From assembly GCF_000203815.1 (NCBI RefSeq), contig NW_004457713.1, positions 263,358 to 327,357 of the forward strand: a DNA stretch of 64,000 nucleotides, read 5' to 3'. Positions 11,492 to 21,847 of the stretch are shown piece after piece (within the stretch, counting starts at the first letter, position 1; every line of letters begins with the position of its first letter). Source of the stretch: Cavenderia fasciculata (taxonomy: Eukaryota > Evosea > Eumycetozoa > Acytosteliales > Cavenderiaceae). The notes beneath the pieces are model-generated. The model did no database searches. It saw nothing but the letters and a program-made list of their open reading frames with translations, and had not been told where the DNA came from. The position numbers and the translations under genes are program-made.

Positions 11492-12859
11492 TTATTTGGT
11501 AGGAGCACCCTTGGGTCCTCCTGTTACGGTTCTATTGGTGGAGGGCACCTTGGGATCAAACACTTTGGATACATTGTTGTTGGATTTGGATGTGGTGGAT
11601 GTGGTAGATGTGGTGACGGTTGGTTTGGCGGCGGGCTTTACAAATCTGGGGATGTGTGTAAAGTAGTTGGTGATCGAGCCAGTCACTTGCTTGATGGGTG
11701 ATTTCTTTTTGAGAGCCTCGCGAGCTTTTTCTTGCTTGATGAGCTCTTTGGCCTCTGCAATCGACACGCGTGGTGGTGCTGGTGGCTTGTATGGGGAGTC
11801 GATCCCATCTACACTGGGCTCTGATGATGAAGAGGACACATTAGATGTGACACTGGATCCATTGGATTGGTCTGATTCATCATTAGAGTTGTCGGTCGAG
11901 GGTGGAGATTGGGTGGCAGCAGATGGTGTAGCACTGGTGTTGTCAATGACCAGAGGGGCGTTGGCAGTGCCTGGAGGGTCTTTGGCGGTGGCTGGTGGAC
12001 CGTTTGCTATGGTGCTGGGGTTGGGTGAGTCGCTGGTTTGGGCTGGAAGATCATGCAAGACGATGGGGCTGAGAGCTGGTGAGGCGACGTTGATAGAGAT
12101 TGATTGATCGACGGCAGGTGGGGTATTGATTACGTTCTTATTGTTACCTGCTCGGTTGACCTTCTCTTCCTCTTGGAGTGTTTGCTCGTCGCTGGGTCTT
12201 TTATTACGATTGTTTCCGTTTCCATTTCTATTTCTATTTCTGTTCTTATTGTAGTTCTTGTTGGTATGGTTGACAATGTTGTTGGTGACCTTTTCAATCT
12301 TCTTTTCTCTGTACTGCTTGTGAGTAGTGGGGACAGAGACGGTTGCAACTGCTTTGCTATTGGCGGTAGAGATTGGTTTGTCCTTTTCGAGGTACAGCTC
12401 GCTTTCAGAGTAGTATCCAGTGAGGATGGAGCCCTTTGGGGAGGTTGACATTCTTGAAAAGTTTGGTTCGGCAGTTGTCCACAGCTTGAGGGCAGGGACT
12501 AGATTCTCTCTCTTTGGGGCAGCATCGGTGACTCTGACGTTGAGACGTGTGAGACCCAGTAGTTGGACCTGGAAATCTGGCGAGTGGTTTAGGAGTAGAT
12601 TTTTCACATCGTCGTTCTCTTGGACACCAATGACGATATCGGTGAGGTATCGGCGATGCTTGTTGCTTCTGGATCTTGTTGGTGGTTTTGCCAACTTGTC
12701 GGCTCCAATCGTGTTTTTGATAAAGTTGATAATGTTGTCAGTTCCAGCACCAGTAACTGTGAGTTGGTAGTTGGAAGTAGTTTGGTGACGTAGTTGGGCC
12801 TTGATGGGTTCCATCAAGGACATGAAGGAGATTTCAAAATCCGGTGATGATGTGTTCAT
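11492..12859 (-). CDS. LINE ORF1 protein
   Basis: A 455-codon open frame starts MNTSSPDFEISFMSLM. The N-terminal 150 residues look folded, and the rest is low complexity: a basic Asn/Arg/Lys stretch around residues 195-220 (a plausible RNA-binding region), a Ser/Thr/Pro/Ala-rich central segment, and a Lys-rich C-terminus. This matches the role of LINE ORF1 products as RNA-binding particle proteins. It has no zinc knuckle that I can see. The stop TAA lies at 11492-11494, and the ORF2 frame runs across it. ORF1 of LINEs evolves too fast for a firm family name; the assignment rests on position before the endonuclease frame. Confidence 0.72.
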   Translation of the reverse strand: MNTSSPDFEISFMSLMEPIKAQLRHQTTSNYQLTVTGAGTDNIINFIKNTIGADKLAKPPTRSRSNKHRRYLTDIVIGVQENDDVKNLLLNHSPDFQVQLLGLTRLNVRVTDAAPKRENLVPALKLWTTAEPNFSRMSTSPKGSILTGYYSESELYLEKDKPISTANSKAVATVSVPTTHKQYREKKIEKVTNNIVNHTNKNYNKNRNRNRNGNGNNRNKRPSDEQTLQEEEKVNRAGNNKNVINTPPAVDQSISINVASPALSPIVLHDLPAQTSDSPNPSTIANGPPATAKDPPGTANAPLVIDNTSATPSAATQSPPSTDNSNDESDQSNGSSVTSNVSSSSSEPSVDGIDSPYKPPAPPRVSIAEAKELIKQEKAREALKKKSPIKQVTGSITNYFTHIPRFVKPAAKPTVTTSTTSTTSKSNNNVSKVFDPKVPSTNRTVTGGPKGAPTK

Positions 12860-13054
12860 TTTTTTTTTTTTTGTTTTTTACTATTTAGTTGAGTATTTTT
12901 TTTTTCTTTTTTTTTTGTTTTTACTTTTTGTTTTAGACTACTATTACTTTTTTTTTAAAAGTGAAAAATCTCGCTGTGGTTGATCTTTTTCCGATGAAGA
13001 AAGGAAAAGTAACCAAAAGGAAAAGTCTATCGACGTCCGTCTCTAAGACTTATA

Positions 13055-13121
13055 ACCTTTTGTATAGACAATAGGGTCGTCGATTAAAAAATTGTTCTTT
13101 TTCGAGTTGTTGATGACTTTT
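13055..13121 (-). repeat. 5' module repeat, copy nearest ORF1
   Basis: A 67-bp segment, from ACCTTTTGTATAGACAATAG to GTTGATGACTTTT, is identical to 13163-13229 and spaced 108 bp from it. By analogy with TRE elements these are tandem 5' promoter modules of the retrotransposon. Confidence 0.85.
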
Positions 13122-13162
13122 CTTTGACTTTCTCTCCTCTCTACTCTAAATAATAACTAGAT

Positions 13163-13229
13163 ACCTTTTGTATAGACAATAGGGTCGTCGATTAAAAAAT
13201 TGTTCTTTTTCGAGTTGTTGATGACTTTT
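13163..13229 (-). repeat. 5' module repeat, outer copy
   Basis: Identical over 67 bp to 13055-13121. Its outer edge marks the probable 5' end of the element, next to the tRNA upstream region. Confidence 0.85.
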
Positions 13230-13291
13230 TCTCGCATCCCATTCCGGTAGAGCAGCCGTCATCCTCACCGGTAGAGCATCAGCATCCCTTT

Positions 13292-13376
13292 CCGGTTTTA
13301 GCTCAGTGGTAGAGCAGCTGACTGTAGTTTGTAAAAAGTCATCAGCTGGTCGCTAGTTCAATCCTGGCAAACCGGA
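13292..13376 (+). tRNA. tRNA-Tyr (GTA) with a 13-nt intron
   Basis: The sequence folds as a full cloverleaf. The acceptor stem is CCGGTTT/AAACCGG with discriminator A13376. The D arm is GCTC/GAGC with loop AGTGGTA. The anticodon stem is GCTGA/TCAGC with anticodon GTA at 13324-13326. The T arm is GCTAG/CTGGC with loop TTCAATC. Between anticodon position 37 (13327) and 38 (13341) lies a 13-nt insert, TTTGTAAAAAGTC, the place where eukaryotic tRNA-Tyr genes carry introns. Mature length is 72 nt without CCA. A T-rich run follows at 13388, a fit for Pol III termination. Confidence 0.95.
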
Positions 13377-13617
13377 TATCTTTTGCATTTTTTTTTTTTG
13401 CTGCTGGCCAGCAGGGCCGTTTTTTCATCATATTCTTATTGTACACACTATTCCCTACAGTTTTATTCATTTTTTATTCTTTTCCATCAAAACTACACTA
13501 TCTAAACATCATTAAGAAAAAAAAACAAATTGCTGAAAAAATTCCTTTTTTTTTTTCAACCATGTATTCATTATTTGTTACTCAATTTTTTCTTTTTATT
13601 TAATTTAATTTAATTTT
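13377..13617. other. Spacer downstream of tRNA-Tyr
   Basis: The spacer holds poly-T runs (13388-13399, 13548-13557) that can end Pol III transcription and serve as the 3' flank of the gene on the minus strand. A short GC-rich patch, GCTGCTGGCCAGCAGGGCC at 13400-13418, contains a small palindrome. Nothing else is supported. Confidence 0.4.
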
Positions 13618-16600
13618 TTAAGCTCTATTTATATTTGTCGCAGTTAATTGAATTGGACAACCAGAAATTAATGAATTGTTATTATTCCATCTTAAATCGC
13701 GATTACATGGAATACAACAAATAATATTTAATTTCCCTTCAATGTCAAGGCCAGCTGTTTGAATGTCACCCGAGAATGAGAAAATTGGGTGGGAGGTGTC
13801 TAGTCCCTTCTCCAGTTTTGTATTTATAAATTTGATTGGTCGTTGTTGGTATGGTTGTACTTTAAAACTTTGACTATTAATTTGTAGAGTAATAGAGGGT
13901 GGAAGAGCAATTCTAGATTTGATAGTGACAGTAGCCAATGTTTTGTCTGTTGTTTTTGTATCATATTGCTCGACATAAAATAATGTTGATAATAGTCTAT
14001 CACAAATTTGATTGATTTGGTATTGAATTCCAATAATTTCATCTTTAATAAGGGTTTCAGACTTTTGACCCTTTTTAACTTCCACAATGACGCTATTTTT
14101 GATGGCTTCTTCCGTTTCCTCCAAAACCTGATCAACCTTGTCATGTTCATCCAACCCAATTTTTGTTGATAGAGTTGGGTTGATTCTGATTGCCGTTGTG
14201 GCTTGGTAATTGGCTTGAGCCCTTAGCTTTTTAAGGGAACTTTCCAAGCTTTTCCAACTCTTGCTGTTGTTTGTGGCGACAGCTTTGAGATACTTGACAA
14301 GTGCCATAATTGGAAGCTTAGACGTTTCAAAGTCTATAGGGTTGTCTACAGAGCCAGTGCCCAATGAAAGTAAAAGATCGCAAGTCATCTCTTTGCCAAA
14401 TATGTTAAATCCTTCATCAAAAGCTATTTCGCAAGGGTTATTGGCAAATAAACCTCCGTCCATATAAAACTCGGCCCCTATTTCAACTGATTCAAAATAG
14501 GTTGGTGCTGCAGCAGATGCAAGGGCAGCCTTTAGGGGGGTGGCACTTTTCTTATATTCTTTAGGAGATGGCGAGGTTCCAAGTTTCTCACTCGTGGGCA
14601 GCTTCTCGTATTCCCTCTGGTTGTCAATGTTGTACGATGGGCATAGAGTCGCTTTGCCAGGAGCGCTGCGTGGAGCGCATACAGTTGCAATTCTTGTTTT
14701 CAAACCAGAAAGTAAAAGGAGTTTGTCTTTTGGGATAAATTCGTTGAGTGTTGTTGCCAAAGCATTTTGGTCGTACTTTGCTAGATTCCAGAATCGTAAA
14801 ATAGATCCAAGAAACTTTTTGTCAAAGCCATTTTTGCTTAGCGTTGAAAATTTGGACTCTAGTTGAAATGGAAGAAGAGGGTAGTCGTCATTGCTCGTAT
14901 TGGGAAGAGAGAGACCAAGAGCAATCAGAGCGCCCGTGCTGGTACCAACAATCAGGTCAAACAAATCATGGATTGCAATACCATACAATTGTGTTTGAAT
15001 TTTATCCAAAATGACACATGGCATGATTCCACGGACACCACCACCATCCAAACTAAGAATACGGTAACCTGATAGGTTTGGCGGTTTCTGATTTGACAGA
15101 CTGGCTTGTGTTGCTGACAAGCAGATGGGACATTTGATTTGGCCGTAAAACTTCCAACACTCTGGGCAAATAAAATGGCCACAGTCGAGCAAGAGCGATG
15201 GGAAGTTAAACAGGCATCCAAAGCAAGCGGTATGGGTTGGAAGAGATTTGATTATCTCATTTCCAATCATTTGGTTTAGGGTAGTTCTCCTATTGATTCT
15301 TTCATCGCCTTTTTCAGTGATATTATATCTCGACCATATATCCTTCCAATTGCTTGTATTTGTGTGTTTACCCTTGGTAATGTGGAGTTTTTTCATCTTT
15401 TTTCCATAAACATATTTATGACACTCTTCTTGGCCTGAAGTATGAGATTCCTTGGAAATGGAGCAAAAGTGAACTCCCCATTTCTCTTGACAAGGAGCAA
15501 TCTTATTTTCAATTTCATCTTGCAATTCTGTTTTAATTTTGTCAAATTGAGTTTTATGTTGGCTACCCAAAAGGGAGAGGTCAAACAATTCTTTGACAAT
15601 TCCAACAGAACCAACAAACTTGTTTCGGTCACCACCCATTAATAGGCGCAATGTTTTGAAAAGTGCCCTGCTTGCTCTGTTTTTGATGGTTTCAAACTTG
15701 GCCATGTCAATGACTTGGGTAGTGTTGACAATTTCGATTACTTTAAATATTATCTTTAGCTTTTCGGTTTGTTTGATGAGATGTTGTTGTTTTTTGTCAA
15801 TAATCTCTTCCAAAGATTTGTTTGCAGCTTCTTTGACCTTGTTTTTCAATTTATCGAGTTGGGAAAGGCATAGATTTGGATCCAAAGAAAATGTAGGGAT
15901 TGAAACGATTTGAATGGACCGGAAAAGATTCTTAAAATCCTCTCCAACGTTTTTATAAAACTCTTGATAGTCTGGTTCGTGTGATTCACCAGCAGGCTGT
16001 CGATTAAACACAAGAATAAGATGTGGTCTTCTTACTTGATTGATAATACCAGTTTCATTGATGGTGGTGTATTTGTTTAATTCGTCGGTTGCAATCTTAA
16101 GGGTAGATTTGGGATCGGCCGTGACATAGACCAAGACATCTCCGCATAAATAGGGCAAACGAGAGGTGGATTTGTGGCAGGCTTCCTTTTCATGATTGGT
16201 TTCACCAAGGTATGGAGAGGTTGAGGATGTAGTCTCTTCTTCTTTGACTGTCTCGGTATCAATGACGACAACCTTTGGTTTTAAATCGGTTGATTCAACC
16301 ACGATATTACTGGCAATAAACGAGTTGTAGTCTGAAGAGGTAGAGCTGGTTACAGCCGATGCCATCGATCTGACAATGGCTCTTGGTTTAGTGGGATCGT
16401 CATTATGAGAGAGCATATTGGCAATGACAGACTTTCCAGAGCCCATAGGTCCTACTACAGTCACCATCAAGATGTGCTCCAACTTTTGCAACTCGTTCCA
16501 TCCAACGCCAAACTCTAGTCTTGCTAGTTGGTGATTGAAAAAGAACAGTTTTGATCTTTGGTCTTGTTCCTTGTCTTTTACAATGTCACCTGTCGAGTTG

Positions 16601-16830
16601 GGACCAGATAGGCCAAGCGATTCAAGTTGTTTAAATGTTGATAGTGTGATCATTTTTGATAGTTCATCTTCATAGTCTTCCTCATCTGGGTCGGCTACCA
16701 TTTTGTAGTGTTTTTCACAGAGTCTTGTTGTTTTAGATACAATCTTTACATAATGTGCAGTGTCTCCGCACAGTTTTGCACGACCCTGTGGTTGATTTCC
16801 TCTGAGCTCATACTCACAAACATCAATAGT

Positions 16831-16929
<99 letters not shown>

Positions 16930-16977
16930 TTGATTATTATTATTATTATTATCTATATTATTATTACTTGTAGACAT
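13618..16977 (-). CDS. Zinc-GTPase-RING-patatin fusion protein (catalytically intact)
   Basis: A single exon gives 1,119 residues. In order: an Asn run of about 33 residues (16-48); a Cys/His zinc site (about 54-90, with CEY...CGD...CEKHY); a P-loop NTPase with Walker A VVGPMGSGKS (175-183), a VIDTETV switch-like motif and VFNRQ as a G4-like motif; a helical segment; a complete C3HC4 RING finger (about 585-622, CFGC...CGHFICPEC...CPIC); and a patatin-like phospholipase domain with DGGGVRG (about 642), the nucleophile elbow GTSTG (about 680) and DGGLFANNP (about 840). Ser and Asp of the patatin dyad are both present. A ~270-residue C-terminal region follows. Patatins cleave acyl chains from phospholipids; RING domains recruit E2 enzymes. 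An AG directly before the ATG suggests a 5'-leader intron. Two relatives are at 17310 and 31178. The overall role, perhaps membrane damage control or defence, is inference. Confidence 0.85.
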
Positions 16978-17309
16978 CTAAATGTTAAAAAATGATATCA
17001 TAAAGGAAAAAAAAGGGATTAACATCATGATTGAATAATATAAATAAATCCTATTTACCTTTTACTTTCAAAAGAAAAACCTTTTGTTGTTATCTTGTAA
17101 AACAATATTAAAAAATGAATATCGAAGAAGAAAGTGATGTGTGTGTGCATTATGATCTTGTGAACAACAATCAATAAATAAATTAAAAATTTTTTCTCAA
17201 GAGCCCCGAAAACTTTTAAATATCTTGTTGGCTGCCTGAGCCTAAAAACAAAAAAGATATTTTTTAAAGGAATATAAATATTAATTGTACATTTATTAAA
17301 TTAAAAATT

Positions 17310-18995
17310 TCATATGATCAAACTATTGCCAGTAGCAAAGCCAACAGAGTGACAACCCACATTTGGGTTTTCAAAAGAGGCTACCTTGTGGAAATTTGAA
17401 AAGAGGATATTTCTGTTTGGTGGTGTGTCTTGTTGTTGTTGTTGATTGTGATTATCGTGATCACATACCAGCTGACCATGAAATTCTTGGCCACTGCCTG
17501 GGGCCATTTCATCGAGAAAGGCTTGGGTGCCGAGTGCCTGGTGTTGGTGGATCAATTGGGTTGGGGTATTTGTTTGGAGCCAGGTGACTACATGATCAGA
17601 CAGGCCACCAGTACTTTGAATGCCACCAAGAAACATATCGTTGACTGGTCTCCCCGTGGCCACAGATAAATGGTGGAGAATGACGAGTAGATGCAAGATG
17701 CAATTGTCGGATATGACCAACCTGTTGTTTTGACCATTGACAAAACGAGAAACAAAATGTGTCCACATTCCCTCGCATGGCTCACATTGGTCATTTTGAC
17801 ACACCAAACAGTGAGTACAAAGTGTGGCACCGTGGTGAGAAAAGCCAAAATAGTCTACAATGTCTTTGGTTTTGATTATTTTGGCTATTTTGTTGTAAGC
17901 ATTGATACCCCCTATTATCGTGTCGAGAGCGTGGTTATTTTGGTGTTGGTTATTTGTTAAATGGTTGAGAATGTTGTTTAGGGTTTCCATTGACTGTTGA
18001 AACTTGATAAAATTGTTGTTTGTTGGTACAACAACCAATTGGGGGGTATTGACACAAATCCTTTGGAGCGCTGTTAGAGTGTTTTCGGGTAGGATGGGGA
18101 TTTCTTGGTCGTCAAATTGATTAAGAACAATCACCACGCTCGAATTGGGGTTTCTTTCGATAAACCCTGTATATTTCATGACCTTGTTGGTAATGTCTAG
18201 AATGGAATTCTTGGTAACAATAACTACAACGTGGCTTACAGTATGAACCAATTGGGTATAGAAACAGTATGGTCTATCATTATTATCACTATTATTATTA
18301 TTATTTTGATTATTATTTTGATTATTATTATTTTGATTATTTTTTTCATAATTGATAGTAGTTGAAGGAACACCTCCTTCAAAACCTTCACAGTCAAAAA
18401 CATAAATTTGACGACCGTTATTATTATTATTATTGGTTTCATCTAGTAATCGTCCATTAAAGGAAGTAATGCTCGAGGATGTGCCGTTATAGGTTTGATC
18501 TTTTTTTTGGTTTGAGCTGGATGGCCATTCCAACATATTCTCTACAAACTTTCTGATGAGTGTTGATTTTCCTACACCAGAGTCACCGATAAAGCTGACG
18601 ATAGGGATGCTAGGGTCTAGAATAGTTCCCTCTCTAATCACTAGATCTGGGTCGGCGACTTCAAACAACCTTCTATTTGATTCCTCTACCAACTGTCCAG
18701 GGGTCAGAGTGTGAGCGGCCATGTTCATGATGGTTCTGAGTTGGGGGCTAAAATCGAGTCGATATTCTACATGAGTACCCTCTTTTTTTAGGTGGTGCCT
18801 TTCAAAGACATCATTGCTCGAAAAAACATATTTGCATTCTGTACATAAAAGTGTATAGCTGTTGAGGTAAACCTCATCGTTTAGTTTACCTAAAAGGCTC
18901 TTAATTGTTTGTTTGGGTGGTGGAGGTGTTGCTGTCATAGGTTGATCGAATGAATGTAGTGAATGAACACAAGACTGAACGTCGTGATCTCTCAT
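17310..18995 (-). CDS. Zinc/P-loop GTPase, short member of the same family
   Basis: The product has 561 residues. A zinc site lies near the N-terminus (about 50-70, CTEC...HH...H). The GTPase core has Walker A FIGDSGVGKST (about 135-145), a DCEGFEGG motif that serves as the G3 box (about 200) and VLNQFD as the G4 box (about 290). DCEGF is reminiscent of the large GTPases of the GBP/atlastin group, though no exact family can be claimed. A Cys/His cluster (CTHCLVCQNDQCEPCEG, about 393-410) follows, and the C-terminus is Asn/Gln-rich. It lacks the RING and patatin parts of its neighbour at 13618-16977, with which it is tandem on the same strand 330 bp away. CCCAG just before the ATG suggests a spliced leader. 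A short extra 3' exon near 17260-17220 cannot be excluded. Confidence 0.75.
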   Translation of the reverse strand: MRDHDVQSCVHSLHSFDQPMTATPPPPKQTIKSLLGKLNDEVYLNSYTLLCTECKYVFSSNDVFERHHLKKEGTHVEYRLDFSPQLRTIMNMAAHTLTPGQLVEESNRRLFEVADPDLVIREGTILDPSIPIVSFIGDSGVGKSTLIRKFVENMLEWPSSSNQKKDQTYNGTSSSITSFNGRLLDETNNNNNNGRQIYVFDCEGFEGGVPSTTINYEKNNQNNNNQNNNQNNNNNSDNNDRPYCFYTQLVHTVSHVVVIVTKNSILDITNKVMKYTGFIERNPNSSVVIVLNQFDDQEIPILPENTLTALQRICVNTPQLVVVPTNNNFIKFQQSMETLNNILNHLTNNQHQNNHALDTIIGGINAYNKIAKIIKTKDIVDYFGFSHHGATLCTHCLVCQNDQCEPCEGMWTHFVSRFVNGQNNRLVISDNCILHLLVILHHLSVATGRPVNDMFLGGIQSTGGLSDHVVTWLQTNTPTQLIHQHQALGTQAFLDEMAPGSGQEFHGQLVCDHDNHNQQQQQDTPPNRNILFSNFHKVASFENPNVGCHSVGFATGNSLII

Positions 18996-19119
18996 AGCCT
19001 GGGTAAAGGAGAAAAAATTTAAAAAAAATCAAATGAAGAGAAAGCTAGATTTTTACCCATCTCATCATTCATTAAACTCACACAAGATATAAAATATCTA
19101 TAACCCTTTCAAACCATCA

Positions 19120-21745
19120 CTTTACGTGTACAAGCTCAGAGGAAATACTTTTTCGATATACTGGTTGATGAGATTACAGTGAGTGAACTTGAAACTAATC
19201 GATTGACAAATGGAAGGTTAGTTGAAGCTGGTGGAGGAAGACAGGAGGCTGACAGGATAGACATCACCATCGTTCACATGGACGCTCCACTCAACAACAA
19301 CAAAAAGAGAACACTGAAAGAGTGCAGTATAAAGGATCAAGATCATATATATCTTCATGAAGGATCGTCATTTGACGTGCACTCTGATATAGACACCATA
19401 CAAATCTTTATTAAAGATTACAGAGAATTGACTGCTTCTTTAACAACTACTCCTGATCATAGTAATAGTAATATTAATAGTAGTAATAGTAATAGTACAA
19501 ACCAACAACATGATATTACAATTGATAAGGTATTAGAGATGATCTATGCCATTGCTGATATTGGTTCAATATATCTATTTAGATTAAATAAATATTTACA
19601 GGTAAATAATAATCAAAATGAAAAAGAAAGGGAATGAAAGGAAAGAGAAGGAAATGATATTAACATTTATTCTATCTTTTATTCTATTTGATATATATTA
19701 GGATCAACAAGTATTAACATTATTTGTTGAAAGAAGTGGTATTGATCAATTGGAGAAATGTATAAAGGAATTAAAAGGAAATGCACTCACTTATGCATAC
19801 TCTTGTTTGAGAACTATGGCATAGTTGAATACAACTACATTGAAAGCATTTCCAACTCGTATCATTGATGTCATCATACAAAGATTTTCAATTGATGGTA
19901 TGTAGTGTAGCACAACAATTCAGTCCAGAAACAAAAAGAAAAATATTAATTAATTTATAAACATTTAGATACATTAAAAGAAAATACATTAAAATCAATG
20001 TTGATGATTATAAAGAAATGTTTGGGAGATCAATTAATCACCAAAGATCAACATTATTTGAAAATGATCCAACATCTTTTATTAATATGTATACTAGATA
20101 CAAACAATCATTGTTACCACCTGGACATTCGACAGAAGAATGGAAATATTTAGGGTTTCATACCGAAGAACCTTATCAAGAGTTTAAAACAGTTGGTATT
20201 TAGGTCTGACCAATTTATTATACCTATCCTTGTATGTACTCACATCTTTAATTAATATTAATAATTATTTCAAAATTATTAATATCTCAATCAAATCAAG
20301 CTATAATCAAAAAGATATATAGTGCTAATCAAAAGAGACGAGATAATCAATGTTACCCATTCTCTGCCATTGCAATTAACCTAACTCATTTGTTGAACCA
20401 ATCACTTTTAATTGGTGAAGAAACAAAGAATTTAACATTTGTACCATTACTATTCTCTCATTATCATGCAGTTCAAGAATTATTTTGTTGTATTTTTCAA
20501 GGTATGTCAGTGTACTTGGAACTCGTTGTTCAGTTATTTATTAATATTTTTCTATTCTATAGTATTTGAAAATTCATGGTTAGATGTAAACGCTGATATC
20601 AACAAAATATTGGCACTTGTAAAAAAACAATTAACCAATGTATTGGAGACTAAAAAAACAATTTTCGATGCAATGAATATGTTGACCCAAAGAAATAGGG
20701 ATATTTCATTACTAGAACAACCAATCATGACAAAATCACCAGATATGATCGTTACCAATACTAGTATGAATAATTTGGGTCAAAGTATTCCAACCACCAA
20801 CTCTACAGTTATCAATCAAAAGGATGGGGGAGGTGAAACAATTGGATCAATTAGTAAATTGAATCATACCGATATTTATAAATCCATCAATCAAATTGTT
20901 AAAAATAATATTATTGGTTTGTAGAATTTAAAAATAATATTATTATTGAATAATTTTACTTATTTACATTTCTATTTTTTTTTAGAATCATTTAAAAATA
21001 ACAAGACAAATATATTATTAAAAGGATTATTTTTCGAGGTTGAAAAAAATTATAAACTAAAAGGAGGAGTTTCTGGAGGATCCTATTTATTTATTAGATT
21101 ATCAAATGATCTTAAACAGTATAGTTATATATTTACAAATGATACTCTTACTGTTCCAACTAAAGATTTTATTGTAATATACAAGACATTCAAATTTCAA
21201 CCAATATATCCAATTTGGTGGAATCTTCACCATCATCATCATCGAGTCAACCTTCAAGAAAGAACAAAGGAAAAGTGGACAATTCATCAACACTTTTATA
21301 TTTATCAAATATGGAAAAAGAATCATCAGAGGCTTCTTCAACATGGTTGGAATTAAGTTCAGCTTCAAGAGAGTCATTGGTTGATTTGGTCGATGGTCAC
21401 AAGGTATTAAATAGACAGTCTTTGGTTTGTTAAGAGTCAATTGAAGAGTTGGCTGCACTAGAAGAACTTGAAATGAAAGTTAATATGTTGGACTTTGTTG
21501 GAGTCGATAGTTTTATTAGTGAATCTGCTCCACCCATCCCAACATTGCCAAGTGATTTTGATTTCTTTGAATTGAAATTAAAAGATTATCATAGTCAATT
21601 TACCAACCAAGGCAAGCAATCCTCTTCCAACAACAATAACACCTCTGCTGCTACAACTACCACGAGAAAGAAATTGGTTCATAGATCAGTTCGTCAATCA
21701 ATGTTTTTAATGCAAGGTATTAAAGATGAAATTCAAGAAGAATAA
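19120..21745 (+). pseudogene. ELMO-domain gene (engulfment and motility, Dock partner), broken
   Basis: Pieces in order give an ELMO protein: a ubiquitin-like/RBD N-terminus (KYFFDILVDEITVSELE), armadillo-like helices (LEMIYAIADIGSIYLFRL, GIDQLEKCIKELKGNAL), an ELMO domain (NDPTSFINMYTRYKQSLLPPG, then WKYLGFHTEEPYQEF, then SWLDVNADINKILALVKKQL) and a PH-like region (NILLKGLFFEVEKNYKL). ELMO proteins with Dock partners activate Rac for phagocytosis and movement. The gene is disabled. No in-frame ATG precedes the RBD. A TAG interrupts the frame near 19822. A frame change occurs around 20060, and another near 20200, where TTTAGGTCTG reads as a stop instead of the Leu-Gly-Leu of the family. Introns keep GT-AG ends. 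The C-terminal third (20564 on) is still open. Confidence 0.7.
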
Positions 21746-21847
21746 TGAGTAGTTAATGATTATAATCAATAAAATTTAATGTATTATTTATTTATTTATT
21801 ATCTAAAATAATTTACAAATCAAATACTCTGGGGTGATGTTGAAAGA

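Larger units (their letters stand above)
10345..13232 (-). mobile_element. TRE-like non-LTR retrotransposon, 5' part, 3'-truncated
   Basis: The order on the minus strand is a 5' untranslated region with two 67-bp direct repeats, ORF1, then an ORF2 that ends soon after the endonuclease. The GC content is visibly higher than in neighbouring genes. The 5' end stops about 60 bp upstream of a tRNA-Tyr gene. Dictyostelid TRE5 elements insert roughly 50 bp upstream of tRNA genes and carry repeated promoter modules at the 5' end, so the position and the modules fit this group. The 3' half, about 3 kb, is missing. I see no flanking target-site duplication. ORF1 is uninterrupted, so the insertion is not old. 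Confidence 0.75.

Noticed and set aside
11667-12770. Plus-strand open frames over the LINE
   Set aside because: They are shadows of ORF1, which has an unbroken 455-codon frame and the right neighbour.
10323-13232. LTR retrotransposon or DIRS element
   Set aside because: No terminal repeats, protease, integrase or tyrosine recombinase motifs. The APE-type endonuclease and two-ORF order mark it as a LINE.
13240-13290. A second tRNA gene upstream of tRNA-Tyr
   Set aside because: Only D-arm-like pieces are present. No anticodon stem, T arm or acceptor stem can be formed.
16708-16995. Plus-strand open frame made mostly of isoleucine
   Set aside because: It is the ATT tract read on the other strand of the Asn run of the patatin fusion gene. 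It has no coding character of its own.
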